Source: Thermoactinomyces daqus (GTDB taxonomy: Bacteria; Bacillota; Bacilli; Thermoactinomycetales; Thermoactinomycetaceae). From it: DNA of 64,000 nt. The translations under genes and the position numbers were made by a program. This document shows positions 1 to 7,819 of the stretch, piece after piece (the first letter of the stretch is position 1; each line of letters starts with the position of its first letter). Location: the NCBI RefSeq assembly GCF_000763315.1, contig NZ_JPST01000012.1:1-64000 (forward strand), in the 5' to 3' direction. Under the pieces are notes generated by a model. The model was not told the DNA's origin, did no database searches, and saw only the letters and a program-made list of their open reading frames with translations.

Positions 1-5
1 AGCGT

Positions 6-758
6 ATGGGGTCATTATACATCCCTTGTCCCAAACCCTTTCAATATGAAGAGTCCCATTTGATTAAAACCGATTGTGATGTGTGTTACTGCTTAACTCC
101 TTACTGTGAAGGAGAAGTGGTAAAACCGGGAGAAGTGAATATGGATCAAATGTATCATCTGGGAAAAGTGACAGGGAAAATGCACAAAAAACTGCAAGTC
201 CTTCCTGCGCAGCCGCCTGGGTGGAAGCCAAGTTATGAAAAGATTTGCGAAGCATGGAACAGGAATCGGGACAGGGCACGATTGGAGAAGCGTCCGGATC
301 GCGTGCTCCAGGCGATTAATAGCCAGAGAACCATCATCGATCAGCTTGAGTTAGATCGTTTTCATGATTGTCCGGTTGGTTGGGCCCATTCGGATTTATT
401 CGTGGACAATTTGCTTTTTTCTCCTGATCGTGTATCGGCCGTTCTTGATTTTGATCGGATAACGGTCATCTATCCGGAACTGGATCTTTCGCGAGCCATT
501 CTGTCATGCGCATTGAAAGAAGACAAAATGCGTTTGGATGCCGTTTCGGCTTTTTTAAATGGTTACAATGAATATATTGCTTTTCAGGGAAATGATTTGG
601 TTCGGGCGTTTAAACTGCTTTGGTGTCGTGAATCAGCCAAATGGATTAGGCCGGAGATGGAAGAGCGTCCGGGTTCTGCCATGCGTTTTGTTCATGAGAT
701 CCTGTGGATAACGGCCAATTGGAATGAGCTGGATAAAATATTTAACTCGCTTCCATAG
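6..758 (+). CDS. Aminoglycoside phosphotransferase (APH)/choline-kinase-like protein, 5' end cut by window
   Basis: The visible 250 residues are the C-terminal lobe of a protein-kinase-like small-molecule kinase. Residues about 127-136 give the catalytic loop HSDLFVDNLL (H-x-D-x4-N, Brenner motif) and about 146-150 the metal-binding LDFDR. The family phosphorylates aminoglycosides, homoserine or choline-type alcohols with ATP; the substrate cannot be told here. The frame stays open upstream to base 3, and the ATP-binding N-lobe is missing, so the ATG at 6 is probably internal and the true start lies outside the window. The stop is followed at once by an AGGAGG and a short reading frame (771). 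Confidence 0.75.
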   Translation: MGSLYIPCPKPFQYEESHLIKTDCDVCYCLTPYCEGEVVKPGEVNMDQMYHLGKVTGKMHKKLQVLPAQPPGWKPSYEKICEAWNRNRDRARLEKRPDRVLQAINSQRTIIDQLELDRFHDCPVGWAHSDLFVDNLLFSPDRVSAVLDFDRITVIYPELDLSRAILSCALKEDKMRLDAVSAFLNGYNEYIAFQGNDLVRAFKLLWCRESAKWIRPEMEERPGSAMRFVHEILWITANWNELDKIFNSLP

Positions 759-770
759 GAGGAATCACCT

Positions 771-836
771 ATGAGAGGTACAACGCACAGATTAACAATA
801 AGTAAGCAGGAAAGAAGCGGGATTGACATATGGTAG
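771..836 (+). CDS. Possible 21-residue leader ORF before the SUKH gene
   Basis: A very good ribosome site (AGGAGG, 757-762) sits 8 bases before this ATG, while the SUKH gene at 830 has only a weak site. The short frame ends at 834-836, overlapping the SUKH start by a few bases, which would allow translational coupling. It may also be the out-of-frame remnant of an original N-terminus. No recognisable domain. Confidence 0.3.
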   Translation: MRGTTHRLTISKQERSGIDIW

Positions 837-1294
837 AATGGATAAAACGAGATAAAGAAACAGCTTTAGAGGCTTTTTCCCGGGTTGAAGTAAAAATTGG
901 CATACGCTTTTCACAAGATTATAAAGATTGGGTTAAGCTATACAGCCGACCCAAAAGCGGACATGTTCATATTCTGATTAATGATGAATCCTTTCATTTT
1001 GATGACTTCTTTGATTTGGAGGAAATAGTCGATGAGGTAGAGGAATTGTATGCAGGCGAAGAAGAGTATAAGAAATTGGGATTGATCGTGCCTTTCGGGT
1101 TTGATTCAGCATTGGAACGTTACTGTTTTTATTATCCTCAAGGTAACGAAAACCCGATTATCATTTGGTTTTCTTCAGATGATACTCTTTCAGAGATTTT
1201 CGACGGAAAAGAATTTAACTTGAATCGGGTTAAAATCGTAAGACAAACGTTTACTGATTTTATCAACGATTTATATACAAGAACGGATGATTAA
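830..1294 (+). CDS. SMI1/KNR4 (SUKH) family protein
   Basis: This 154-residue acidic cytosolic protein has the SUKH pattern: a YKDWVKLYS segment near residue 30, a central run of hydrophobic strands (LGLIVPFGFD, then CFYYP and PIIIWFS) and a C-terminal helix ending in FTDFINDLY. In bacteria SUKH proteins are most often immunity proteins for polymorphic toxins, but stand-alone copies of unknown role also exist. No toxin gene lies beside it in this window. The start is the first ATG of the frame and lacks a strong ribosome site; coupling to the ORF at 771 is plausible. Confidence 0.7.
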   Translation: MVEWIKRDKETALEAFSRVEVKIGIRFSQDYKDWVKLYSRPKSGHVHILINDESFHFDDFFDLEEIVDEVEELYAGEEEYKKLGLIVPFGFDSALERYCFYYPQGNENPIIIWFSSDDTLSEIFDGKEFNLNRVKIVRQTFTDFINDLYTRTDD

Positions 1295-1319
1295 TGATTT
1301 ACTCATAATCATGGCGCAT

Positions 1320-1352
1320 AGGAGCCGCATTTTAAGGAGTGCGGCTCCTTGC
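1320..1352 (+). terminator. Rho-independent terminator after the SUKH gene
   Basis: Ten-base perfect arms AGGAGCCGCA (1320-1329) and TGCGGCTCCT (1340-1349) form a hairpin just downstream of the stop. The following T-stretch is weak. From here to 1560 I see no gene, only AT-rich spacer. Confidence 0.7.
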
Positions 1353-1564
1353 TATTTGCAAAGACAAAAATGATGCCCATTTTCGGTTCGCTTTGGGAGG
1401 GAAAGAATTCGGTGATTTAAGCTGCTAAAACCGAATTGAATCATTTTTACCTGTTCGGAACAATTTTTCATTAAGACACAGAGGAACAGAGCGAATAGTT
1501 CTGATGCATACTAAATTTTTGTAAAAGAACTTGTTTTTTATTTCTTGGGGAGATCTAATTATAA

Positions 1565-1981
1565 CTAAATTGATTCCATTTTACGCCGAAGCCGTTCTTC
1601 CGCAATTAAATGTGCCTCTGCAATCAGTTGTTTTGTTTTTTCCACATTCTCTCCGTCCGGATTAAGGATGCACACAAAATGTTGGCGTGAATAGTGAGGA
1701 TGCGGTAAAAACACGTTCAGCACCGAATAATCGATGTCCCCGTCCAACGGACCGGTAATGAGCTTGTTGAATGTCTCTTTGCTTACTCCTATGTTGAGGC
1801 GAAATACATCTTTTCGATTGAGATTGGAAACATTGTCGTAGTCATTGTCTGAATCGATAATGGTTGTAAACGGCAGGCTGCGATCGTCGCCGACGAAAAA
1901 CAATGAATATCCGAAGTTCTCTTCTCGTTGAACATTGGGCAAACCCATCAGAAATGCTTCAAAATCCACCTGTTTCATCAT
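1565..1981 (-). CDS. DUF6194 family protein
   Basis: The 138-residue product has the features of the DUF6194 family: an N-terminal helix, the REENFGYSLFFVG segment, the internal FRLNIGVSKETF strand and a C-terminal LNVFLPHPHYSRQHFVCILNP block. The function is unknown; the family is often found with transcription regulators. Its start codon overlaps the stop of the PadR gene by four bases (ATGA type), so the two are translationally coupled and probably act in the same response. Confidence 0.7.
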   Translation of the reverse strand: MMKQVDFEAFLMGLPNVQREENFGYSLFFVGDDRSLPFTTIIDSDNDYDNVSNLNRKDVFRLNIGVSKETFNKLITGPLDGDIDYSVLNVFLPHPHYSRQHFVCILNPDGENVEKTKQLIAEAHLIAEERLRRKMESI

Positions 1982-2565
1982 TTTTCCTCCTCGGATTTGA
2001 ACACATATTTCCCCGCTTGTACATGGGCCAATATTCTTTCTGTCGTTGCCAATTCATTCTCAACATAACCAACCCAAATGCCTACAAGTTCAGGATGCAT
2101 GGAAGGTTCGGATGGACGCTCTTCCGTTGGCAAACTCTTCAGGAAACCAATCGATCTTTCTATTTCAATACGGCGTTGCTGTAAGAGAGCAATCACTTTT
2201 TGCCGTGGTAGCATATCCATAAAAGCAACTCCCGCTGAAAGCTGCTGAATGTCAATGCTTACAAGTGCCGATTCAAGCAATGCTTCAAATTCGGTTTCAC
2301 CCTTTTTGGTTACGGTGTATTCCTTTCGTGATGGACCCAGTTTTACATTGACCTCAGAATTAATGGACTTTATCATCCCCTGCGATTCGAGCTTGTTCAA
2401 GGCATGATAAACAGACCCGGGCTTTACGTTGGTCCAAGTATCGGCATGCCAAGAAGTGATATCACTTAAAACTGCATAACCATGACTAATTCCTCTTCGC
2501 AAAATGGAACCTAACACGAGTAATCTAACAGTGGATATGGTTAACACCTCCCGATATCTATTCAA
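1978..2565 (-). CDS. PadR family transcriptional regulator
   Basis: About 190 residues: an N-terminal winged helix (STVRLLVLGSILRRGISHGY, then GSVYHALNKLESQGMI) and a C-terminal PadR_C/Vir-type four-helix region with QRRIEIERSIGFLKSL. PadR repressors bind palindromes and respond to phenolics or other small molecules. The start is doubtful: the coordinate given uses TTG at 2565, which lies inside an operator palindrome. The strong GGGAGG (2548-2553) points instead to an ATA codon at 2538, exactly where homologues usually have ATG. Two 16-bp palindromes upstream suggest autoregulation. Confidence 0.85.
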   Translation of the reverse strand: MNRYREVLTISTVRLLVLGSILRRGISHGYAVLSDITSWHADTWTNVKPGSVYHALNKLESQGMIKSINSEVNVKLGPSRKEYTVTKKGETEFEALLESALVSIDIQQLSAGVAFMDMLPRQKVIALLQQRRIEIERSIGFLKSLPTEERPSEPSMHPELVGIWVGYVENELATTERILAHVQAGKYVFKSEEEK

Positions 2566-2574
2566 ATTTGAATA
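2559..2574. promoter_or_regulatory. PadR operator copy 1
   Basis: Perfect 16-bp palindrome TATTCAAATTTGAATA directly at the 5' end of the PadR gene. Its near-copy lies at 2610-2625. The pair, 51 bp centre to centre (about five helical turns), fits autorepression by a dimeric PadR protein. Confidence 0.7.
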
Positions 2575-2609
2575 TAAAACACTATGTATTTTAACTTAAT
2601 GAAGCTGAT

Positions 2610-2625
2610 TATTCAAGTTTGAATA
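2610..2625. promoter_or_regulatory. PadR operator copy 2
   Basis: TATTCAAGTTTGAATA, identical to the 2559 site except for one central base. Confidence 0.65.
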
Positions 2626-2690
2626 GCAACGTAGTAAAAAAGCCGTACAAAGGCAAACCAATTACACGCCAGGGGATTTATGGCCAGTTA

Positions 2691-2725
2691 AAAAAACACT
2701 TCCCTGTCTTGAATGACAAGGAAGT
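2691..2725 (-). terminator. Minus-strand terminator
   Basis: Arms ACTTCCcTGTC (2698-2708) and GACAaGGAAGT (2715-2725) followed on the minus strand by a T-run (2691-2696). This is a second terminator below the amidotransferase gene. The short piece between the two terminators (2726-2810) has a frame ending in VALIDQDFTEDMA on the minus strand, perhaps the tail of a lost gene. Confidence 0.6.
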
Positions 2726-2810
2726 ATCTGCTCGCTGTTTATGCCATATCTTCTGTAAAATCCTGATCGATCAAAGCCACGTCCGCTGATGACACGAATA
2801 AACCACTTCA

Positions 2811-2846
2811 AATAGAAAAGCAGCCTCTGGTAGTTAAAGGCTGCTT
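2811..2846 (-). terminator. Terminator of the DJ-1/PfpI gene
   Basis: Arms AAGCAGCCT (2818-2826) and AGGCTGCTT (2838-2846), with a T-rich stretch on the minus-strand 3' side, 12 bases after the stop codon. Confidence 0.75.
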
Positions 2847-2858
2847 GATCGTCTCATA

Positions 2859-3365
2859 TTAAAGAAGTTTTAAGGATTCACGGATAAAGGCCGGGATATC
2901 ATCCGGAGTCCGGCTGGTCACCAGCTGGTTTTGACAAACAACCACTTCTTTATCGTGGAAGTTGGCACCGGCATTTTTCAGGTCCACTTGGATGGACTTG
3001 TACCCGGTTACGTCACGATCCTTCAAGGTTTCGGCTGTAATTAATAACTGTGGACCGTGGCAAATGGTAAAGACAGGTTTTTTGTCATCCATGAATTTCT
3101 TTGCAAATGCGACGAAGCGGTCGTCAGCACGCAGCAAGTCAGGAGAAAATCCACCAGGGATGAATAGTGCGTCAAAATCCTCTGGTTTTACTTCATCAAT
3201 ACCGGCATCGACGGACAATTTGTACCCATGTTTGCCGGATACCGTTTTTCCCTTTTTCTCTTCAATCACGGTAACTTGGTGTCCGGCATCTTGGTAAGCT
3301 TTTGCCGGCTCGGTGAATTCAACATCCTCGAATAAGTCGGTAACTAGTGCAGCAATTTTGCTCAT
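2859..3365 (-). CDS. Type 1 glutamine amidotransferase, DJ-1/PfpI family
   Basis: 168 residues with the PfpI fold: N-terminal KIAALVTDLFEDVEF, the acidic residue of a nucleophile elbow near FIPGGFSPD, and the nucleophile Cys in TICHGPQLL near residue 102. Family members (YraA, PfpI, YhbO) act as protein/nucleotide deglycases or small stress proteases; the exact substrate is not predictable. The ATG follows an AGGAGGT site. It stands alone, with its own terminator below and an AT-rich direct-repeat region above (3428-3485), which suggests stress-dependent expression. Confidence 0.85.
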   Translation of the reverse strand: MSKIAALVTDLFEDVEFTEPAKAYQDAGHQVTVIEEKKGKTVSGKHGYKLSVDAGIDEVKPEDFDALFIPGGFSPDLLRADDRFVAFAKKFMDDKKPVFTICHGPQLLITAETLKDRDVTGYKSIQVDLKNAGANFHDKEVVVCQNQLVTSRTPDDIPAFIRESLKLL

Positions 3366-3427
3366 GTTGTGTACCTCCTACCGAGATATATAAGTATATT
3401 TATGTTTGCAAAGAAATGGTACAGAAA

Positions 3428-3485
3428 TAAAATAACATGCTTTAATTTGATTATCAATATGTGATAAAATAACATACTTTAATTT
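3428..3485. repeat. Two 21-bp AT-rich direct repeats
   Basis: Positions 3428-3448 and 3465-3485 differ by one base (ATGC versus ATAC in the middle) and are spaced 37 bp. They lie in the space between the convergent/upstream end of the amidotransferase gene and the end of the epimerase gene. They could be regulator sites; no palindromy was seen. Confidence 0.6.
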
Positions 3486-3561
3486 ATTTAGTTACGGGAG
3501 AATTCAGTGATGACACAGCAGAGCAGATTATGCACTTTCTTCCTTATCAGGATGATCCCTT

Positions 3562-4605
3562 TCACTCAAAGGCCGTTTTCACTTTGTTTACCTGCCGTTT
3601 GAATTTGGCGGGCCAGCCGTACCAATCATGATGGAAGGTTTGACTCATCTGATGAAAATACGGGTCACCCGTCATCTGATACAACGTCTCCAACTGTTCA
3701 ATATGAACCATGTGATAGTGCATGGACTGATGGGTGAGTTTGAGGCCATAGCGACTGGCATCATCCGGGACGCGATAACGATCAATGTTGTCGTACACCG
3801 TCGTGATGGCTGCCTGCAACAGGACTTTGGCTTCTTCCTTCTTCGTCAATTGGTAATAGTCGTACAAGCCATAGGCGGCAAAGATGAAGCCGTTTAAGAC
3901 ATGTGTGGGTTTCTCCATCGGATACTCTTCAATCCAGTAATGCCCATTTTTGTCGGCCATGGTCACCCACCAGGGATGGTTTTTCGATCTCAGCTGCGCG
4001 AAACTGAGATAGGTTTTGTCTGCGAGGATCCGGTATTGGGGATCATGGGTGATCTGATATAAGCGGACAAAAGCAGATAAGGCTTGTCCTTGGGCCATTC
4101 CTGAATACCAACGGGGTTTTAGGTGCTCCGTCGGAATGTTATGAAGATAAACATCGAAATCATAGGGGAAATAAAGGGCTCCATCCTTTTCCACCGCAAT
4201 GTCCGACAAACGCTTCGCGTACTTTTGGGCTTCCCGGAGATACCGTTCATCCTTCGTCATTTGGTAACTGGTGATGAAATTGATGATGTTATTGGCCAGA
4301 CGAACCGGATGATTATATAAGGGTTTTCCCTCTTTATCCTGGTACATGGGAATCCCGTCTTGATCAAATGCCGTGTGCTTCGGAATCAAATCCGCCGGTT
4401 TGGGCAATCGGTAGATCTCCGCCGAACGAATCGGAAACGGATAATAGGAAAGCGTATTGGAACCGATGTTAAATTTTATTTCAGCTTTTTTCGGTTTTAC
4501 CGGTTCCTTTCCTTCTGCATTTTCTGTCCAAACGCTTGCAATTCCCAGGCATATCAAGGAAATGGTAAGTGTCAGAACCCATAGGCGGGGTTTAAGATTG
4601 GTCAT
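3562..4605 (-). CDS. Exported D-glucuronyl C5-epimerase-like protein
   Basis: 347 residues. The N-terminus is a Sec signal peptide or anchor (MTNLKPRLWVLTLTISLICLG, cleavage or retention near 25). The body carries the alpha/alpha-barrel C-terminal domain of glucuronyl C5-epimerases, including the conserved WYSGMAQGQALSAFVRLYQIT block near residue 165 and HVLNGFIFAAYGLYDYYQLT near 235. In animals this family turns glucuronate into iduronate in heparan sulfate. Bacterial homologues are poorly known and could act on uronate-containing wall or capsule polymers. Monocistronic, with a GAGAGGGAATTTCT ribosome region. Confidence 0.75.
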   Translation of the reverse strand: MTNLKPRLWVLTLTISLICLGIASVWTENAEGKEPVKPKKAEIKFNIGSNTLSYYPFPIRSAEIYRLPKPADLIPKHTAFDQDGIPMYQDKEGKPLYNHPVRLANNIINFITSYQMTKDERYLREAQKYAKRLSDIAVEKDGALYFPYDFDVYLHNIPTEHLKPRWYSGMAQGQALSAFVRLYQITHDPQYRILADKTYLSFAQLRSKNHPWWVTMADKNGHYWIEEYPMEKPTHVLNGFIFAAYGLYDYYQLTKKEEAKVLLQAAITTVYDNIDRYRVPDDASRYGLKLTHQSMHYHMVHIEQLETLYQMTGDPYFHQMSQTFHHDWYGWPAKFKRQVNKVKTAFE

Positions 4606-5199
4606 AGAAATTCCCTCTCCTTTTTCATCACTACAAATTCATTCGGAGAGGGAACATCTTTTCTACGCATATTCACATATTTGTCAGAAATAAGATTTAA
4701 CACAGAAGAGTTTGATTAATCATAGTAAAAGAGCTACCCTTTGCAGGTAGCGTGTTTGGTTTTTGGGAAATGGTTATGGTTTGCGCTTCATTATAGTTAT
4801 TCGTAAGGTGTAACGAATTTGTGTCCATGTACGTATAGAAAATGGTTGGAAACGTGTCTCGAAATGTGTCCGAATAAGCACGACCTCCGGGGATTTTTCA
4901 TCCGCTTTTAAACGCCGCGCTGAATTTTCTTGAGAGTGACCGTTTCCGGTTTATGTTTGAATGAGGGGTGCTTTTCATAATTCGGAACAGCCTTAAATAT
5001 AAGACGTACAGCTTTGTACTCAAAAATCGGATGGTGGAAATGGGGCGAATTCAGATGGCATAACGCGGAATTGATTAAAATTAAACTATCCCTTAAGATT
5101 TTTTGACAATAATGTGACAATCGAGTGATCGTTTTCATAAAAAAAGTTAGTTTAGTATAATTATCGTTGGATGAATTTACCGCAGAAAGGGGATTGAAT
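4606..5199. other. Intergenic region, no supported gene
   Basis: This 590-base gap holds a hairpin (GCTACC/GGTAGC, 4734-4752) that could stop transcription from either side, and AT-rich sequence before the nuclease gene. Frames here on both strands are short and lack ribosome sites. Confidence 0.5.
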
Positions 5200-5895
5200 A
5201 TGTGGAAGGGAAGTAGTAAAATTATATCTATTTTCCTATCTGCCGTACTTATTTTTCTTCTGAGTGGATGCAGCAAAGATGACAAGGTGGAAATTCCGGC
5301 AAGTTCGGTACAAGTAATTGATGGGGACACGATTAAAGTAAGAATGAAAGGAAAAGAAGATACGGTCCGATTCTTGTTGGTCGATGCCCCTGAAACGCAT
5401 AATGATCGTTTGGGGAAACAACCTCTGGGAGATGAGGCGAAAGAATTTACCGAACAGATGATCAAACATGCCAAAAAAATTGAGTTGGAAAAAGACCAGT
5501 CGACTCGGGATAATTATGGTCGTTTCCTTGCTTATGTATACGCGGATGGCAAATCAGTACAGGAAGAGCTGTTGAAAAACGGTTTTGCCCGGGTTGCTTA
5601 TGTATACAAACCTAATACAAAATATGCCAAAGAGTACGAGGAATTTGAACAACAGGCTCGAAATAAGAAAGTGGGAATTTGGCAGTGGGATGGATATGTC
5701 CGGAAAGATGGCTTCCATCCTGAAGCGACAAGAAACGTATTTGCCGCAAGTAAAAATAGTGATGTTTATCACCCGGCCGACTGTTATGTCGTAAAAGATA
5801 TCAAACCTGATAACTTAATTTATTTTTATTCGGAGGCATCTGCAAAAGCCAGTGGTCGTCACCGTAGTGATGTAAAAGGTTGTTGGGCTCACTAA
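5200..5895 (+). CDS. Thermonuclease-family lipoprotein with Cys-containing tail
   Basis: 231 residues from the ATG at 5200, chosen because it follows GAAAGGGG and gives a proper lipoprotein signal (LLSGC lipobox at about residue 23). The staphylococcal-nuclease fold follows: VIDGDTIKV, LVDAPET, a conserved GRFLAYVYADG and ELLKNGFARV. It should cut DNA/RNA at the cell surface with Ca2+. The last 45 residues (VYHPADCYVVKDI...GC W) resemble the small Ada-like metal-binding tail found on some secreted nucleases. A TTG 33 bases upstream also opens the frame but would place extra charged residues before the signal. Confidence 0.88.
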   Translation: MWKGSSKIISIFLSAVLIFLLSGCSKDDKVEIPASSVQVIDGDTIKVRMKGKEDTVRFLLVDAPETHNDRLGKQPLGDEAKEFTEQMIKHAKKIELEKDQSTRDNYGRFLAYVYADGKSVQEELLKNGFARVAYVYKPNTKYAKEYEEFEQQARNKKVGIWQWDGYVRKDGFHPEATRNVFAASKNSDVYHPADCYVVKDIKPDNLIYFYSEASAKASGRHRSDVKGCWAH

Positions 5896-5958
5896 TCTTT
5901 GTTTGTTCCGGATGCGGTTGAAAGAACTGGATTTTTATAATGAAGGGGATAATTAACC

Positions 5959-6954
5959 ATGTTCAAGGAATTAATGGCCCGATTTGGCAAGGGGGCCGCT
6001 AAAGTCGATTTGGTATTGGATCGAAATCAGTTCCAGTTGGGAGATGTTGTGGAAGGGAAACTGACGATCCGCGGCGGAGAAGTGGAACAAAAAGTGAATA
6101 AAATCGATGTCCGGCTGATGGGAGTAATTCGTTTTGGCGAGTCAGACCATAACCTGAATGTTACCTCCATCCCATTTTATCAATCCTTTACTATTCATCC
6201 GGGAGAATACAAGGAGTTTCCATTTCAATATCAACTGCCATACGATCTCTTGGTTTCCGGAAATTACGTGACGTATTTTTTCCATACTGAATTGGACATT
6301 GAGGGTGGGGTGGATCAAACAGATCGTGATTATATTGAAATCCTTCCTCCTCAAAAGCTGCAACAAGTGTTAATTGCCCTCGATCAGCTGGGATTTCGGG
6401 AGAAGCATGATTCGCGGAAATTTGATGGTCATGTTCAAGAGTTTGAATTTTTCCCGGCAGGTTACTTACAAGGCCAGGTGGAAGAATTAGAGTTTGTTCC
6501 GGTAATTTTGCCCGATGGTGTTCGTTTGTTGCTCGAATTAGATTTGCTTTCATATGGTCATGAGAAAGAGATCAAACGTGAAATTTATCTTTCAAATGAT
6601 CAGTTACAATCGATTCCGTCTCTGGTTAACCATCTGCAAGCCGTATTAAATGAAATGGTCTATCATCAAAATTCCAACTATATCAGTTATGACCATCATT
6701 ACGGGCACGAATATCCCGGCCATGAACATCACTTCCATGAAAAGCACGGTTCAGGGATGGCTGGAGCGATTGGCGGATTTGCTGCCGGGGTGATTGGCGG
6801 TATGATTTTAAATGAAGTGCTGGATGATGACGATGACGATGACGACGATGATGATGACCGGAATGATGGGTTTTTGGAAGACCTGTTTGAAGGAGATGAT
6901 GATGACCAGGGCGATGGTTTTCTGGAAGATTTATTTGAAGGAGATGACGATTGA
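5959..6954 (+). CDS. Sporulation-control protein Spo0M-like, with His-rich and acidic C-terminal extension
   Basis: Residues 1-235 match the arrestin-like Spo0M family (start MFKELMARFGKGAAKVDLVL, then GDVVEGKLTIRGG and FPFQYQLP). Bacillus Spo0M affects sporulation entry and cell shape. This protein is about 70 residues longer than B. subtilis Spo0M. The extra part has a His-rich stretch (about 240-262), a Gly-rich hydrophobic segment (about 268-285), a run of twelve Asp, and a tandem repeat of DGFLEDLFEGDDD. A similar Gly-rich segment followed by acid could be a membrane or metal-binding tail. Confidence 0.85.
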   Translation: MFKELMARFGKGAAKVDLVLDRNQFQLGDVVEGKLTIRGGEVEQKVNKIDVRLMGVIRFGESDHNLNVTSIPFYQSFTIHPGEYKEFPFQYQLPYDLLVSGNYVTYFFHTELDIEGGVDQTDRDYIEILPPQKLQQVLIALDQLGFREKHDSRKFDGHVQEFEFFPAGYLQGQVEELEFVPVILPDGVRLLLELDLLSYGHEKEIKREIYLSNDQLQSIPSLVNHLQAVLNEMVYHQNSNYISYDHHYGHEYPGHEHHFHEKHGSGMAGAIGGFAAGVIGGMILNEVLDDDDDDDDDDDDRNDGFLEDLFEGDDDDQGDGFLEDLFEGDDD

Positions 6955-7054
6955 TCAGCATAAAAAGGTGACGGAATTTCTACGAAGCTGACAGTTGCCT
7001 TTTTGAATATATCTTGTAACAGCCGGGATGGCCGGTGGTGATCAGACGAAAAAT

Positions 7055-7099
7055 AAAGGTTCTTACTTCGCAACCAAACGGCGAGTAAGAACCTTTTTT
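7055..7099. terminator. Terminator downstream of spo0M
   Basis: Strong hairpin AAGGTTCTTACT ... AGTAAGAACCTT followed by a T-run; A-run on the other side makes it potentially bidirectional, serving the converging NTPase gene as well. Bases 7100-7266 show no convincing gene. Confidence 0.8.
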
Positions 7100-7266
7100 A
7101 TCATTTCCGGAGACGTTATGGCAAACGCTCTTGTTGCTCATCTGGATAGAGTTTTGGAAACATCTCGCCCCAAAAGCGTGAGGGCAAGATCGAAAACCAT
7201 GAACCTCTCCGTCTTTTGGGGGATGATACAGGTTGCTGTCAATAGACCTCGATCTGAGATTCCTCC

Positions 7267-7800
7267 TCAGATGTCGTCTTCATGCCGTTCTTTCCCGGTT
7301 TGAAATAAATATTGCCCGATCAGCAATTTTGATACATGGAGAAACATTTCCTGACGTTCCACATATCCGTTGGTAAAAACTCCGACAGCCCCCAACGTGG
7401 TTCCGATGTTCTTTTGTTTTGTATACTGCTCCATGATGATGCTTAGTTCTTTTCCTTCTTTCAATGGAATGAGAAATTCATCCGGGAGCTTGATCCTGGC
7501 TCCGCCCGCCATCACCCGAATGCCGTTCCGGTCAGTCAGTGCTCCCCAATTACATAGAAATAAGCCGTGAGCTGTTTCTGCAACTCCCCCTTCCAAACCG
7601 ACTCCGATGTCTGCGTCCATCTCTTTTCTGGCATTTTCGGCACGGTTTATCGCGCCTTGAAGGGTTTCTTCATCGGATAAGGGTTGATTTGAGACACCTG
7701 AAGGCACGGATACAGACAGAATAACGGCATTCAGATTTTGTAATGCTTGTTCGACTGCTCCCACTTTCGTACTGTTTTTTGAACCGACCGCCACTCTCAT
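7267..7800 (-). CDS. Inosine/xanthosine triphosphatase (YjjX/DUF84 family)
   Basis: 177 residues from the ATG at 7800, which has an AGGTG site; a TTG five codons earlier also fits. The family hydrolyses non-canonical purine triphosphates (ITP, XTP) to keep them out of nucleic acids. Visible signature: VAVGSKNSTKVGAVEQAL at the N-terminus, the VGLEGGV loop near residue 70, and GGARIKLP. It starts 20 bases after the stop of the PhzF gene, so the two probably form an operon. Confidence 0.85.
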   Translation of the reverse strand: MRVAVGSKNSTKVGAVEQALQNLNAVILSVSVPSGVSNQPLSDEETLQGAINRAENARKEMDADIGVGLEGGVAETAHGLFLCNWGALTDRNGIRVMAGGARIKLPDEFLIPLKEGKELSIIMEQYTKQKNIGTTLGAVGVFTNGYVERQEMFLHVSKLLIGQYLFQTGKERHEDDI

Positions 7801-7819
7801 CCTTTTCACCTGCAATACT

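Noticed and set aside
4908-5474. 188-codon minus-strand frame opposite the nuclease gene
   Set aside because: Overlaps the nuclease on the other strand and has no ribosome site.
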